Shown here: positions 25,226 through 33,237 of the stretch, piece by piece
Numbering within the stretch: position 1 is the first letter of the stretch
How the letters are laid out: each line of letters starts with the position of its first letter
Source: an uncultured Bacteroidales bacterium
GTDB lineage: Bacteria > Bacteroidota > Bacteroidia > Bacteroidales > P3
NCBI GenBank assembly: GCA_900319865.1
Contig: ONQD01000023.1
Span: forward strand, 1-59,313
Length of the DNA: 59,313 bases
Reading direction: 5' to 3'
Position numbers and translations under genes: made by a program
The notes under the pieces: model-generated
Database searches by the model: none
What the model was told of the DNA's origin: nothing
The model's input: the letters and a program-made list of their open reading frames with translations, nothing else

Positions 25226-26050
25226 TTACTTCTTGACCTTAACATCCAACTGCCTGCATACAGAATTGCATTCAATCTTGCATTCCCCGTTGCCAATCAC
25301 CCGTTTTTGCCCTTTTCTGACAACCGGCAACTCGCTATGGAAGTCGCTCGACAATCCGTTAACCTCCAGCTCAATGCCAGCATCCTCAGGGACATAAAGA
25401 GTTGCCGAACTGCCAACACTGTTTATTTCCATTTCCCGAGGCAACTTGCTGAACGAGGCCACAAACTCGAGGCTGTTCACCGTATTGATGGTGACATTGT
25501 CCTCCACCTCGCATTCATTCAGTATCAGATAATTCGACACACTATTCAACTCTATGTCACCGCACACGACACTATCAATACCGATATACTGGCCTAAACC
25601 GTTAATTTCGATTTCGTCCAACCGATGGCCACGGGGCACACGGACAAAGAGATGCTTGCTGGGAACGCTCCCGCTCCTCAATGCAGCTCCGGACTTGCTG
25701 AACTTCACGCTTAACAGGCCATCGGGGGTTAAACGGTAATACATAGTAGTTGTGTCGTTAAGCGGGTCGGCAGAAATTTCACTGATTTCCACCGTGCTGC
25801 CATCGTACGAGACAACAGAGACAGTATCATTCAACCAGTCGATGTTCAATCCTTTAACCAAGGACGGGTCAAGCGAAGCACCACCCATAGTGTAGGTTCC
25901 ATCCTTATCATAGTCGCCGATACTCTGTTCCCCCATTTTGTTCGTATATTTTGCAAACACATCCTCTGGGTCCGTGTGTCGGCTCAGTTTGCAACCGGGC
26001 AGGAGCATTGCCACCAATGCCATCGTTGCCAATAATGTTATATTCTTCAT
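25226..26050 (-). CDS. Lipoprotein with putative adhesin-type beta-helix domain (DUF2807/DUF4097-like)
   Basis: 274 residues. A lipoprotein signal ends in MLLPGC (Cys about 20). From about 100 on, short repeated strands such as LDEIEINGLGQYIGIDSV, ELNSVSNYLIL, TINTVNSLEFVA and MEINSVGSSATLYV give the ladder pattern of GIN/DUF4097-like domains. Its place between the ABC permease and the GntR gene suggests an envelope-stress or envelope-maintenance role, but no activity can be assigned. Confidence 0.7.
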   Translation of the reverse strand: MKNITLLATMALVAMLLPGCKLSRHTDPEDVFAKYTNKMGEQSIGDYDKDGTYTMGGASLDPSLVKGLNIDWLNDTVSVVSYDGSTVEISEISADPLNDTTTMYYRLTPDGLLSVKFSKSGAALRSGSVPSKHLFVRVPRGHRLDEIEINGLGQYIGIDSVVCGDIELNSVSNYLILNECEVEDNVTINTVNSLEFVASFSKLPREMEINSVGSSATLYVPEDAGIELEVNGLSSDFHSELPVVRKGQKRVIGNGECKIECNSVCRQLDVKVKK

Positions 26051-26077
26051 GACAATTTATATATTAGTATTCAACAT

Positions 26078-26956
26078 TTAATATTTCATTTGTTTCAATC
26101 TGTAGCCAGCCCACCAGAAGAGCCCGACGGCGAATACTGCATACAAAGTATTATTCACCCAGAGCACCACATTAACCATTTTCAACGGGTCGGAGGTCTC
26201 AACCAAACGCATCCACCAACCGCTATCGGACATAGCAGCTCCCAAAATGATGGGGGCTGCAACCATTTGCAGCACGAAACTGATGAGCCAAGTCCAGAGC
26301 AGAGTCTGCAGCACCTTATGCTTTTTGAAGATGGTAGTGGTGAACAGAAAGAGCGCCACCGTACTGAGATATGTCAGCAAGCAAGTCCACACCACGCGCC
26401 AAGGGGTAAGAACATCTCTGAACAATAGCACGCTTTCCTCACTTACATTGGGGAATCTTCCATCAACCGTTGCACGGTAGCCGTCCAAGAGGTCGGCCAG
26501 ATGGTCAGTCTGCCACAGCCATCTGCGGTAGGGGCCGAACGGCAGAAGCGCCAATAGATAATCGAGCACTATTCCCCCAAGAAAGCACAGCAACGGGCAA
26601 ACGACGATGGAGAAAAGCATCATGCTCAGATACTTTTCCAACTTGGAAGCCGGCAGCATGGCAAAGTAGATGCCCTCTTTCTGGATGTTGCAAGTGCGGT
26701 ACATGCGTGAGGGGGTCACCATTGCAGCAAGCATCACCGAACCGAATATAAAAAACCAGCGAATCTCGGGCGCGATGGGTTCCATATCCCCAAATCCGCT
26801 GACGACCCACCAAAGGAGCCAAGCCAATATGGGCAGCAATGTAATGATTAACAAAGTGGTTCCGGCGTTTTGCCAGATGCTCTGAAAGTCCTTGCGGACA
26901 ACTTTCCCGAATCGGGTCCAATCAAATGTATTATTCATATTGTTTGCTTTTTTCAA
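26078..26956 (-). CDS. ABC transporter permease
   Basis: 292 residues with about six membrane spans (for example TLLIITLLPILAWLLWW, WFFIFGSVMLAAMV, FSIVVCPLLCFLGGIVLDYLLAL, LLTYLSTVALFLF, VNNTLYAVFAVGLFWWAGY). The sequence VTPSRMYRTCNIQKEGIYFAMLPAS is typical of permeases partnered with YtrA-regulated ATPases. An internal ATG at 26938 (MNNTFDW) is an alternative start. The substrate is unknown. Confidence 0.75.
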   Translation of the reverse strand: MKKANNMNNTFDWTRFGKVVRKDFQSIWQNAGTTLLIITLLPILAWLLWWVVSGFGDMEPIAPEIRWFFIFGSVMLAAMVTPSRMYRTCNIQKEGIYFAMLPASKLEKYLSMMLFSIVVCPLLCFLGGIVLDYLLALLPFGPYRRWLWQTDHLADLLDGYRATVDGRFPNVSEESVLLFRDVLTPWRVVWTCLLTYLSTVALFLFTTTIFKKHKVLQTLLWTWLISFVLQMVAAPIILGAAMSDSGWWMRLVETSDPLKMVNVVLWVNNTLYAVFAVGLFWWAGYRLKQMKY

Positions 26957-27103
26957 GATTTGATATTAACACTTATTTGCCAGAAACGACGCTTACATTT
27001 CTTTGGGTTCTACAATCATGGGAGCTTTTGCCTGTATGCATTTCATTTTCCATAACGATGGTTCCATTCATTAAGATTACGTCTCCGGCATCGGGCTATT
27101 TTA

Positions 27104-27931
27104 TTATTTGAACAGCTCTTTGATTTTCTCCTTGTTGCGCAACACGGCATTGAACAATCCTTCTATGTTCACTTTACTCTCTGTGCCATCATGGTTGACA
27201 CACACATTCATATAGCCGCCCGGCACAGGCTCGCTGTAGAGAGATTCGGGCAAAGCAGAGCTATCGTAGGTGAATGAGAGAACACGCGTCACCTCTTCCA
27301 TAGTCGCATTGAGGAGCACATCATCGTGGGTGAGAATAATGATGGGATCAATCAGATTTTCGACATCTTTCACCTGATGGGTGGAGATAATGATGGTTGA
27401 GCCCTCGGTGGCACGTTTGGAGAGCAGTGTGCGGAAATCGGCTTTTGAAGGAATGTCCAGCCCATTGGTAGGCTCATCCAGCAAGACATATTCTGTACCC
27501 AACGAAAGAGCGCAGGCGATGAGCGACTTTTTCTGCTGGCCAAACGACATCTCACGGAATTTGCGCTCGGGGTCAACACCCAGTTCCTGCATCAAATGCA
27601 GGAAGGTGCCATAAGCATAATTGGGATAAAAAGGTTCCAAAGACTTTACATATTTCATAGGTGTGTCATTTTCCGGCACAACGACTTCGTCCGGCAGAAA
27701 AACGATATTCTGCAGAAACTGCGGCTCACGGTTAAAACAGACACTACCGTCAACCATACAGCTGCCGCTTTGCGGCTTCTGAAGCCCGCATATCAATTTC
27801 AGTAAGGTGGTTTTGCCAACCCCATTCTCTCCCAACAACCCATAAATATTATTAGGTTTGAAGTCGAGTGAGATGTTGTGGAACACCGGCGTACTTTTGT
27901 ACGAGAAATCCAAATTTCTAATTTCAATCAT
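27104..27931 (-). CDS. ABC transporter ATP-binding protein
   Basis: 275 residues. Walker A GENGVGKTT (34-42), Q-loop near the FLPDEVVVPEN segment, signature MSFGQQKKS, Walker B YVLLDEPTNGLD and the switch histidine in IIISTHQVKDVE are all present. It is the first gene of a four-gene minus-strand operon with the permease, lipoprotein and GntR regulator, and powers that transporter. A promoter with an overlapping inverted repeat lies about 110 bases upstream. Confidence 0.92.
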   Translation of the reverse strand: MIEIRNLDFSYKSTPVFHNISLDFKPNNIYGLLGENGVGKTTLLKLICGLQKPQSGSCMVDGSVCFNREPQFLQNIVFLPDEVVVPENDTPMKYVKSLEPFYPNYAYGTFLHLMQELGVDPERKFREMSFGQQKKSLIACALSLGTEYVLLDEPTNGLDIPSKADFRTLLSKRATEGSTIIISTHQVKDVENLIDPIIILTHDDVLLNATMEEVTRVLSFTYDSSALPESLYSEPVPGGYMNVCVNHDGTESKVNIEGLFNAVLRNKEKIKELFK

Positions 27932-28018
27932 AATATTTTGACTTTTGATACTTTATTAAACAATCGTATTAAATAACATAACATACTAACTATCTACATT
28001 TTGAACCGAACATATATC

Positions 28019-28042
28019 GGTGTATTAGCTTAGTAGTACACT
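28019..28042. promoter_or_regulatory. Putative YtrA-type operator
   Basis: GGTGTA-N12-TACACT, a near-palindrome immediately downstream of the -7 box and covering the expected transcription start of the ABC operon. It resembles the AGTGTA...TACACT operator known for Bacillus YtrA, and the operon encodes a YtrA-type regulator. Confidence 0.6.
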
Positions 28043-28043
28043 G

Positions 28044-28074
28044 CAAAAGTACACCATTTTCTCAAACTAGCAAA
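28044..28074 (-). promoter_or_regulatory. Promoter of the ABC/GntR operon
   Basis: Minus strand TTTG (28074-28071), 19-base spacer, TACTTTTG (28051-28044): both boxes match the Bacteroidota consensus. Confidence 0.75.
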
Positions 28075-28158
28075 CAATTACTAGTGGATTTAATAATATT
28101 TAACAATACAGGTATACAAAACACGGGGGTTGTACGTTAAAAAAGAAAATAATGTATT

Positions 28159-28650
28159 ATGTCTAAAAACACTAAAACAAATGCAGCTCGTATTCTAGAC
28201 CAAAAGAAGATAGAGTATGAAATAATACCATATATAGTGGACGAAAACGACCTTAGTACCAAACATATCGCCTCACAATTGGGAGAAGAGATTTGTAGGG
28301 TATTCAAGACATTAGTACTCAAAGGGGATAGAACAGATTATTTTGTATGTGTGGTTCCGGGAAACGCAGAAGTCGACCTAAAAAAAGTAGCAAAAATCAC
28401 AGGCAACAAGAAATGCGATTTGATTCCGATGAAGGAACTATTTCCGCTAACAGGGTACATAAGAGGCGGGTGCAGTCCTATCGGGATGAAAAAGGCATTC
28501 CCTACGTATATTCACAAAACCGCAATTGAATTTGATCATATTTACATAAGTGCTGGTGTACGGGGGCAACAATTCAAATTGAAACCAACCGACCTGGTTC
28601 AGCTAGTGCAAGCCCGAGTAGATGATTTAACAACTACGATGATGTCGTAG
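28159..28650 (+). CDS. ybaK: Cys-tRNA(Pro) deacylase YbaK/EbsC type
   Basis: 163 residues; hydrolyses cysteine mischarged on tRNA-Pro. Family landmarks are TNAARILDQKKIEYE at the N-terminus, VFKTLVLKGD with the catalytic-site lysine region, FVCVVPGNAEVDLKKVAK, and the GYIRGGCSPIGMKK loop. Its composition is AT-rich compared with most genes here. It is divergent from the ABC operon and stands alone. Confidence 0.93.
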   Translation: MSKNTKTNAARILDQKKIEYEIIPYIVDENDLSTKHIASQLGEEICRVFKTLVLKGDRTDYFVCVVPGNAEVDLKKVAKITGNKKCDLIPMKELFPLTGYIRGGCSPIGMKKAFPTYIHKTAIEFDHIYISAGVRGQQFKLKPTDLVQLVQARVDDLTTTMMS

Positions 28651-28684
28651 AAAAGTTGTGAATAAAAAAAATTGAAAAAAAAAA

Positions 28685-28714
28685 TTGCCGAATAAAAAAA
28701 AGTGTGTATATTTG
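28685..28714 (+). promoter_or_regulatory. Promoter of the peptide/lipoprotein unit
   Basis: TTG (28685-28687), 19-base spacer, TATATTTG (28707-28714) followed by CA. Confidence 0.65.
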
Positions 28715-28862
28715 CAATGATAAAACAATACGAACGAAGCATCCAATAATACAAATAAGTATTTGGTTGTGAAATGAGTATGTATTAAGTATAAACATTA
28801 GCAAGTTGATAAAAACAGAAAAAGTATGAGAAAAAATAGAGTAATTAAAGGAGTTTTTTTAG

Positions 28863-28893
28863 GCCAGCAGTGGTCATAAATAACATTGCTGGC
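28863..28893 (+). promoter_or_regulatory. Leader hairpin
   Basis: GCCAGCA (28863-28869) pairs with TGCTGGC (28887-28893), flanked by T and A runs but without a downstream T tract, so not a terminator for the + strand. It overlaps the end of a 17-codon frame, MRKNRVIKGVFLGQQWS. Confidence 0.45.
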
Positions 28894-28967
28894 AAAAAAA
28901 TAACTTGAAAAAGAAAACAAAATAATTAACAAATAGATTTAATAACAAAATCAAAAGTCAAAACACA

Positions 28968-29102
28968 ATGAAACAAATTCAGAAGAAACAGGTCTATTTG
29001 ACTCCTGCAGTTCAAGTCAAAGTCGTGGCCGTCGAAAACGGTTTTCAACTCAGCATGGGTGACGCTGAGGCTATCATCGGTAACACCCACATCGATTTCT
29101 AA
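28968..29102 (+). CDS. Small 44-residue protein preceding a lipoprotein gene
   Basis: 44 codons, starting MKQIQKKQVYLTPAVQVKVV and containing ENGFQLS before a short acidic tail ending HIDF. Short proteins with a KKxVYxxP...E.gf..S pattern are common in Bacteroidales just upstream of surface lipoprotein or fimbrillin-like genes; their role is not known. It is 12 bases before the next start and uses the same T-rich, favoured codons as that gene. Translation is inferred from codon use, spacing and the family-like pattern. Confidence 0.6.
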   Translation: MKQIQKKQVYLTPAVQVKVVAVENGFQLSMGDAEAIIGNTHIDF

Positions 29103-29114
29103 CCTTAAAACAGT

Positions 29115-30185
29115 ATGATGAAAATGAAAAAGTATTCAATTCTCGTAGCTGCCTTCGCAGTTCTTGCTTTCGTTGGCTGTAAAAAAGATAATAACGGAAG
29201 CCTTGTTGCCGATCAAAACGGTATGATTACTCTCGAAATGTCTGGCGAAACCCATCAGGATAACGGCAAGCAGTCTTTCTATGGTACTGCTAACCGTATC
29301 TTCTTCAACGAAGGTGACCAGATGATTGTCAATGGTTCTGTTTGCAATGTAACTCCTCAGGCTGTAGCTGGCGATGAACTCGCTACTGAATTCCTCAGCT
29401 ACAAAGCTAAAGTTTCTATTCTCGCTGAATATGCATACACTCCTCTTTATGCAATGTATCCTGCAGATGTTTTCACACTTGGTACCGCTGCTGATTATAG
29501 CGATATGACTGTTACAATGTACGATACTGTTGATTTGTTCACAGTAGCTGACGAAGCTGTTAGATTAGGTGCCGAAACCTTTTATCAGCCCTGGCCTATG
29601 ACCGCTTATCTTGAGAACCTGAATACCCCCCGTATTCAGCTGAAGAACAACATCGCTTTGGTCACTCCCTCTGTAAAATTCGGATATCCTTTTGTTAACC
29701 AATTCGTTCAGGACAACCATCTCAACATCACTGTTGACCCCAATAATCTTCCCACTCTGAATGTTGAGAAGGTGGTCATCAGCTCTTCCGACCAGAACCT
29801 TTATGGTAGCAATGGTTACATCGAAGGTCTTAACACCCAAGAACCCAAACTGGTATTCCCTGGCACCCCCACCACTCCTAGTGCTTTAGTCTGCAATGTT
29901 CCTGTTGATCGCGGTTATGGCATCATTGCTACCGGTACTTCCGAATGGCTGCTCGGTAATGTCGCTGTTCCTCCTATGGCTGCTGGCAAACACGTCAAGA
30001 TGGACGTTTACTTCACCCTGGTATTTGCTGGTACTGACGAGGCTGCTGGAACCACTATCGATTGCCTCTACGAAGGTGATGAGGTCGTTCTCCCCAACGA
30101 CCGTGCTATCGGACGTAGCCGTCGTGCCACTTTCGTCTGCAACCTGTTCGATGCCGACATTGATCATAAAGTTAGCCTTCAATAA
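29115..30185 (+). CDS. Surface lipoprotein, possibly fimbrillin-like, probably highly expressed
   Basis: 356 residues (an ATG at 29118 would give 355). A lipoprotein signal ends in LAFVGCKKD (Cys about 22). The mature part is beta-rich, with FNEGDQMIVNGSVCNV and LYAMYPAD segments reminiscent of fimbrillin-like lipoproteins, in which an N-terminal domain binds a preceding subunit. Codons are strongly biased toward GCT, GGT, ACT and AAC, unlike the C-ending usage of the neighbours, suggesting high expression. It is preceded by a 44-residue protein and closed by a strong terminator. Fimbrial function is not established. Confidence 0.7.
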   Translation: MMKMKKYSILVAAFAVLAFVGCKKDNNGSLVADQNGMITLEMSGETHQDNGKQSFYGTANRIFFNEGDQMIVNGSVCNVTPQAVAGDELATEFLSYKAKVSILAEYAYTPLYAMYPADVFTLGTAADYSDMTVTMYDTVDLFTVADEAVRLGAETFYQPWPMTAYLENLNTPRIQLKNNIALVTPSVKFGYPFVNQFVQDNHLNITVDPNNLPTLNVEKVVISSSDQNLYGSNGYIEGLNTQEPKLVFPGTPTTPSALVCNVPVDRGYGIIATGTSEWLLGNVAVPPMAAGKHVKMDVYFTLVFAGTDEAAGTTIDCLYEGDEVVLPNDRAIGRSRRATFVCNLFDADIDHKVSLQ

Positions 30186-30234
30186 TCGAAGTCAAATTTA
30201 TGAAAGCCGTATAGGTTAGTAATAGATAACTCTA

Positions 30235-30275
30235 TAAAAAGACTGGTTCGAATATCGAGCCAGTCTTTTTTATAT
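30235..30275 (+). terminator. Terminator after the lipoprotein gene
   Basis: Stem AAAAAGACTGG-T-TCGA / TCGA-G-CCAGTCTTTTT followed by more T. Confidence 0.85.
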
Positions 30276-30282
30276 ATTATCA

Positions 30283-30335
30283 AACAAAAAAAAAGAATCC
30301 CTTTTTAACAAACTTCAAGTCAATAAGGGATTCTT
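30283..30335 (-). terminator. Terminator after the nucleotidyltransferase-like gene
   Basis: Minus strand stem AAGAATCCCTT / AAGGGATTCTT followed by a run of T; it lies 18 bases past the stop at 30353. Confidence 0.75.
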
Positions 30336-30352
30336 AATTAGGCAAAGGAGAT

Positions 30353-31381
30353 TCAATCCCTTTTGAATATCCTGATAATGATACCGAGAACACGCTCTAT
30401 TCGAGTAGACGGAAGGTAACGGTACAACCAGCGGCGTTCTCGATTACGCAGATAGCGAGCTTTAATATAATGAGGAAGAGAAAGATTCTTAGGGACTGGC
30501 TCTAAATATTTCTTAGTGAGAATCAGGTCTCGAAGACGAGTTACATCATCCTGACGAATATCGCCGATTACAAAGGACGAAAGATCTGTACCAATAAATT
30601 CGCCCGAAATGCAGGTTAAAATATTGAAGGAGTCAACCATTCCGATTTTACGCATTACCTTATGACACTCGGCTGGGTTGAGATTATTGATGTTAGCCTT
30701 AAGAAACATTCCCCAATCAAGAATATTGCGCAGAGGTAGTTTATACTTTGCTGTGAGGTGACACACGGTATGCATCAGTAGATACACCATATTTGCCATC
30801 GGTGGAAGAAATCCATCATCAGGGAGCGTTCGAATTGATTTCCAAATAAAACGCTCCGCTCGAAGTTGACTAATGAAGTGGTCGTCCAAGAAATGCAAAT
30901 GATTCTCAATGGAAACTCCATCAATCACAATTTCCGCATGTTTACCATCCATAGTAGCATTCGGATTACCCAGGAGAACATTTCCCTTCTCATAGTTATT
31001 CGGAAAACAGATATCAATATCTCCACATGCCCGGGAACTGGGCACAGGATAAAGCCGAGCCAACGACATGCCTTTTATCAATATCCACCGCAGTCCTTCT
31101 TCATCGGCTTTAGCAGTAATACTATTAAGAACTTCTGCCTGATGGTTGAAGTGGAAACGTGTTCTTTCTGCTGAAAGTGTCCAGCTAATAGCTATGTCAC
31201 CTTGTGGCTGTTGTTCCGCAGGAAGCATTTCGATAGCATCGTTAATAATGGTCACGACACCATGTTTGCGCGAAAGCCAATATAGGCCTTCCCACTCCTT
31301 GTACGAAATCTGCGGGAGGTTCGGAACTGTACTGTTCAGCGAGCCCCGTATGAGGGCAAGCATTAATTCTATTATATCCAT
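30353..31381 (-). CDS. Nucleotidyltransferase-like protein (NTP_transf_5 type)
   Basis: 342 residues. The core motif is ILIKGMSLARLYPVPSSRACGDIDI (about 100-124), where KG and the GDID acidic pair correspond to the substrate loop and metal-binding aspartates of minimal nucleotidyltransferases. Family members often sit in polysaccharide or peptide-modification loci; the substrate is unknown. A further conserved-looking block is MANMVYLLMHTVCHL. The C-terminus is very basic. Its start overlaps the stop of the preceding lipoprotein gene by ten bases. Confidence 0.78.
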   Translation of the reverse strand: MDIIELMLALIRGSLNSTVPNLPQISYKEWEGLYWLSRKHGVVTIINDAIEMLPAEQQPQGDIAISWTLSAERTRFHFNHQAEVLNSITAKADEEGLRWILIKGMSLARLYPVPSSRACGDIDICFPNNYEKGNVLLGNPNATMDGKHAEIVIDGVSIENHLHFLDDHFISQLRAERFIWKSIRTLPDDGFLPPMANMVYLLMHTVCHLTAKYKLPLRNILDWGMFLKANINNLNPAECHKVMRKIGMVDSFNILTCISGEFIGTDLSSFVIGDIRQDDVTRLRDLILTKKYLEPVPKNLSLPHYIKARYLRNRERRWLYRYLPSTRIERVLGIIIRIFKRD

Positions 31382-31752
31382 TGTGGGATATCTACTTTCC
31401 AGTCATTCTTTATCTTCTTGCAAGGGACAATAATATCCCTACTGATACTATCGGGATGTTTTGCATTAGAGGAACAGATGTGAATCGTAACCAGTGCCAA
31501 AGAATCACCATCCTCAATATCAGTATTGATTACTTCAAAATGATGAATTACCATCCCCATATTCTCCAGTATCTGAATAGTAACCTCCGACATTTTAGGA
31601 CTTGAAGTTGTAAAAGTCATGGCTTTAGCATAATCATTTTGCTGTGTTGCCGTATAGAAATCATTTACCACAGATTCAGGCGTATTTCCTTTACAACCAC
31701 ACGCCATAAACAAAGCAATCAAGGCAGTAACAAGTATTGTTGTTTTCTTCAT
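31372..31752 (-). CDS. DUF4878-like lipoprotein
   Basis: 126 residues from MKKTTILVTALIALFMACGC, a lipoprotein signal with Cys about 18-20. The following TPESVVNDFYTATQQNDYAKAMTF and C-terminal NDWKVDIPQW match the pattern of NTF2-like DUF4878 proteins, whose function is unknown. The frame is open to 31833, but the promoter box at 31783-31790 lies inside that extension. It overlaps the nucleotidyltransferase-like gene by ten bases, so the two are likely co-translated. Confidence 0.75.
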   Translation of the reverse strand: MKKTTILVTALIALFMACGCKGNTPESVVNDFYTATQQNDYAKAMTFTTSSPKMSEVTIQILENMGMVIHHFEVINTDIEDGDSLALVTIHICSSNAKHPDSISRDIIVPCKKIKNDWKVDIPQWI

Positions 31753-31782
31753 AGTATAATTGTTATACGATATTTTGAAATG

Positions 31783-31790
31783 CAAAAATA
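31783..31790 (-). promoter_or_regulatory. Promoter -7 box for the DUF4878/nucleotidyltransferase pair
   Basis: Minus strand TATTTTTG, 31 bases before the ATG at 31752. A divergent box for the next gene lies about 55 bases away. Confidence 0.6.
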
Positions 31791-31843
31791 CAAAAAATAA
31801 TCCTAATAATGTCTTTTTTTTATCATATGTCAATTTTTATTGT

Positions 31844-31851
31844 TAATTTTG
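31844..31851 (+). promoter_or_regulatory. Promoter -7 box for the LysE-type gene
   Basis: TAATTTTG followed by CA. It overlaps the first codons of the longest open frame (31840), so translation should begin at the ATG at 31867. Confidence 0.6.
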
Positions 31852-31866
31852 CACGCTTTTAGAACT

Positions 31867-32664
31867 ATGATAGAACTCATATTAGGAATCGTCTGCGGTA
31901 TAGCTTTATCGCTGTTTTTCAGTTTCGGACCTGCTTTTTTCTCTCAGATTCGGACCAGTATTCAATATGGCTATAGAAAGTCATATCCCTTTGCTTTTGG
32001 TGTCAGTGCGGGCGATGTATTGATAGTTTTTCTCATGCTCACCGTTCTCAAAAATGTTAATCTTTACGAATTACTACACAATGTCTGGGTTGCCTCCATC
32101 GGTGGTGCTGTTCTAATCATAATGGGTATTTACTATCTAAAAAAAGAGGTCTCCAGTCTGGAGGGCAAAGAATCCCGCATCAAATTCAAAAGCATCGGCT
32201 CCGATCCGCGCAGAAGAACCATCTTCATGCAAGGGTTCATCATCAACTTCGTCAATCCATCCATTTGGATATATTGGGTCTCTGTCATTGCACTGCTGAC
32301 CGGCGAACTCAACCTCTCCGTCACTGAACGCTATATATTCTTCTTCGGAGTCCTTGGCACAACATTGGGCCTCGATATCCTTAAATGCAAACTGGCTTCC
32401 CTGCTGCAACGTATCGTTACGGCGAAACTACTCAATATAACAAATAAAGTGTGTGCCGTCATCATGTTCGCATTTGCTGGCTACCTTATTATTTCCATGA
32501 TCGTTTATCAAGTCAGCCCCAAAGCCCGCGAGCGTGAGCAGCAGCCCGCCAACTCCACCCAGATGATAAAAAAAATACACAATCTACAACGAATGGACAC
32601 AACCACCTGGTTCATCCATTCGGGACACCATAAAAACGACACTGCAAAATACCATAAACATTAA
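31867..32664 (+). CDS. LysE/RhtB-family amino acid exporter
   Basis: 265 residues with about six membrane spans. The N-terminal MIELILGIVCGIALSLFFSFGPAFFSQI is the LysE-type start with its G-x-x-x-GP motif, and FMQGFIINFVNPSIWIYW is the central conserved segment. Members export amino acids or similar metabolites; the substrate is not predictable. The C-terminal 40 residues are hydrophilic and His-rich. It is followed after 28 bases by the nitroreductase gene. Confidence 0.85.
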   Translation: MIELILGIVCGIALSLFFSFGPAFFSQIRTSIQYGYRKSYPFAFGVSAGDVLIVFLMLTVLKNVNLYELLHNVWVASIGGAVLIIMGIYYLKKEVSSLEGKESRIKFKSIGSDPRRRTIFMQGFIINFVNPSIWIYWVSVIALLTGELNLSVTERYIFFFGVLGTTLGLDILKCKLASLLQRIVTAKLLNITNKVCAVIMFAFAGYLIISMIVYQVSPKAREREQQPANSTQMIKKIHNLQRMDTTTWFIHSGHHKNDTAKYHKH

Positions 32665-32692
32665 ACACATATTATCCTATTACCATCCCATC

Positions 32693-33217
32693 ATGAATCA
32701 GACCATTCACGACCTCACAACCCGCCGAAGTGTACGTGCATACACCAACCAAATGCCTTCCGACGAAGACATAGAAACCATCTGCAAAGCTGGTTCCTAC
32801 GCTCCCAGCGGCCACGGCACACAATGCCCCATCGTTCTTGCTGTCACCAACAAAGCCATGCGTGACCGCATGAGTCGGCTGAATGCCCAAGTCATGGGTA
32901 CAGATAGCGACCCCTTCTATGGTGCTCCTGTGGTTCTTGTAGTACTCGTTGATATGGACTCCGGCCTCACACCCATCGAAGACGGATGTCTCGCCATGGG
33001 CAACATGCTCAATGCCGCCCATGCGTTGGGATTGGCATCATGCTGGATTAATCGTGCACGCGAAGTGTTCAACAGCCCCGAAGGAAAAACAATCCTTAAA
33101 GAATTAGGCATCGAAGGCAATTATCGCGGCATTGGCAACTGCATCGTCGGTTACCCCGCCCAACAACTACCCAACCCCAAACCTCGAAAAGAGGGCTTTA
33201 TCCATTGGGTAAAATAA
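32693..33217 (+). CDS. Nitroreductase-family FMN oxidoreductase
   Basis: 174 residues. TRRSVRAYTNQMP at the N-terminus and SYAPSGHGTQ give the FMN-binding arginines and serine typical of the family; AMGNMLNAAHALGLASCWIN is the conserved helix, and GYPAQQ near the end is the usual closing motif. Such proteins reduce nitro compounds or quinones with NAD(P)H. The physiological substrate is unknown. Likely co-transcribed with the flanking exporter and radical SAM genes. Confidence 0.9.
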   Translation: MNQTIHDLTTRRSVRAYTNQMPSDEDIETICKAGSYAPSGHGTQCPIVLAVTNKAMRDRMSRLNAQVMGTDSDPFYGAPVVLVVLVDMDSGLTPIEDGCLAMGNMLNAAHALGLASCWINRAREVFNSPEGKTILKELGIEGNYRGIGNCIVGYPAQQLPNPKPRKEGFIHWVK

Positions 33218-33237
33218 ACTATCTTACCTGAGCTATT

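Larger units (their letters stand above)
28651..28967. other. Long leader region of the 28968-30185 transcription unit
   Basis: AT-rich. Contains a promoter (28707), a possible 17-codon leader reading frame (28826-28879) and a hairpin (28863-28893). The mRNA leader would be about 250 bases, unusually long for this window. Confidence 0.55.

Noticed and set aside
30241-30265. GGTTCGAAT, tRNA T-arm-like
   Set aside because: No acceptor, D or anticodon arms; it is part of a terminator stem.
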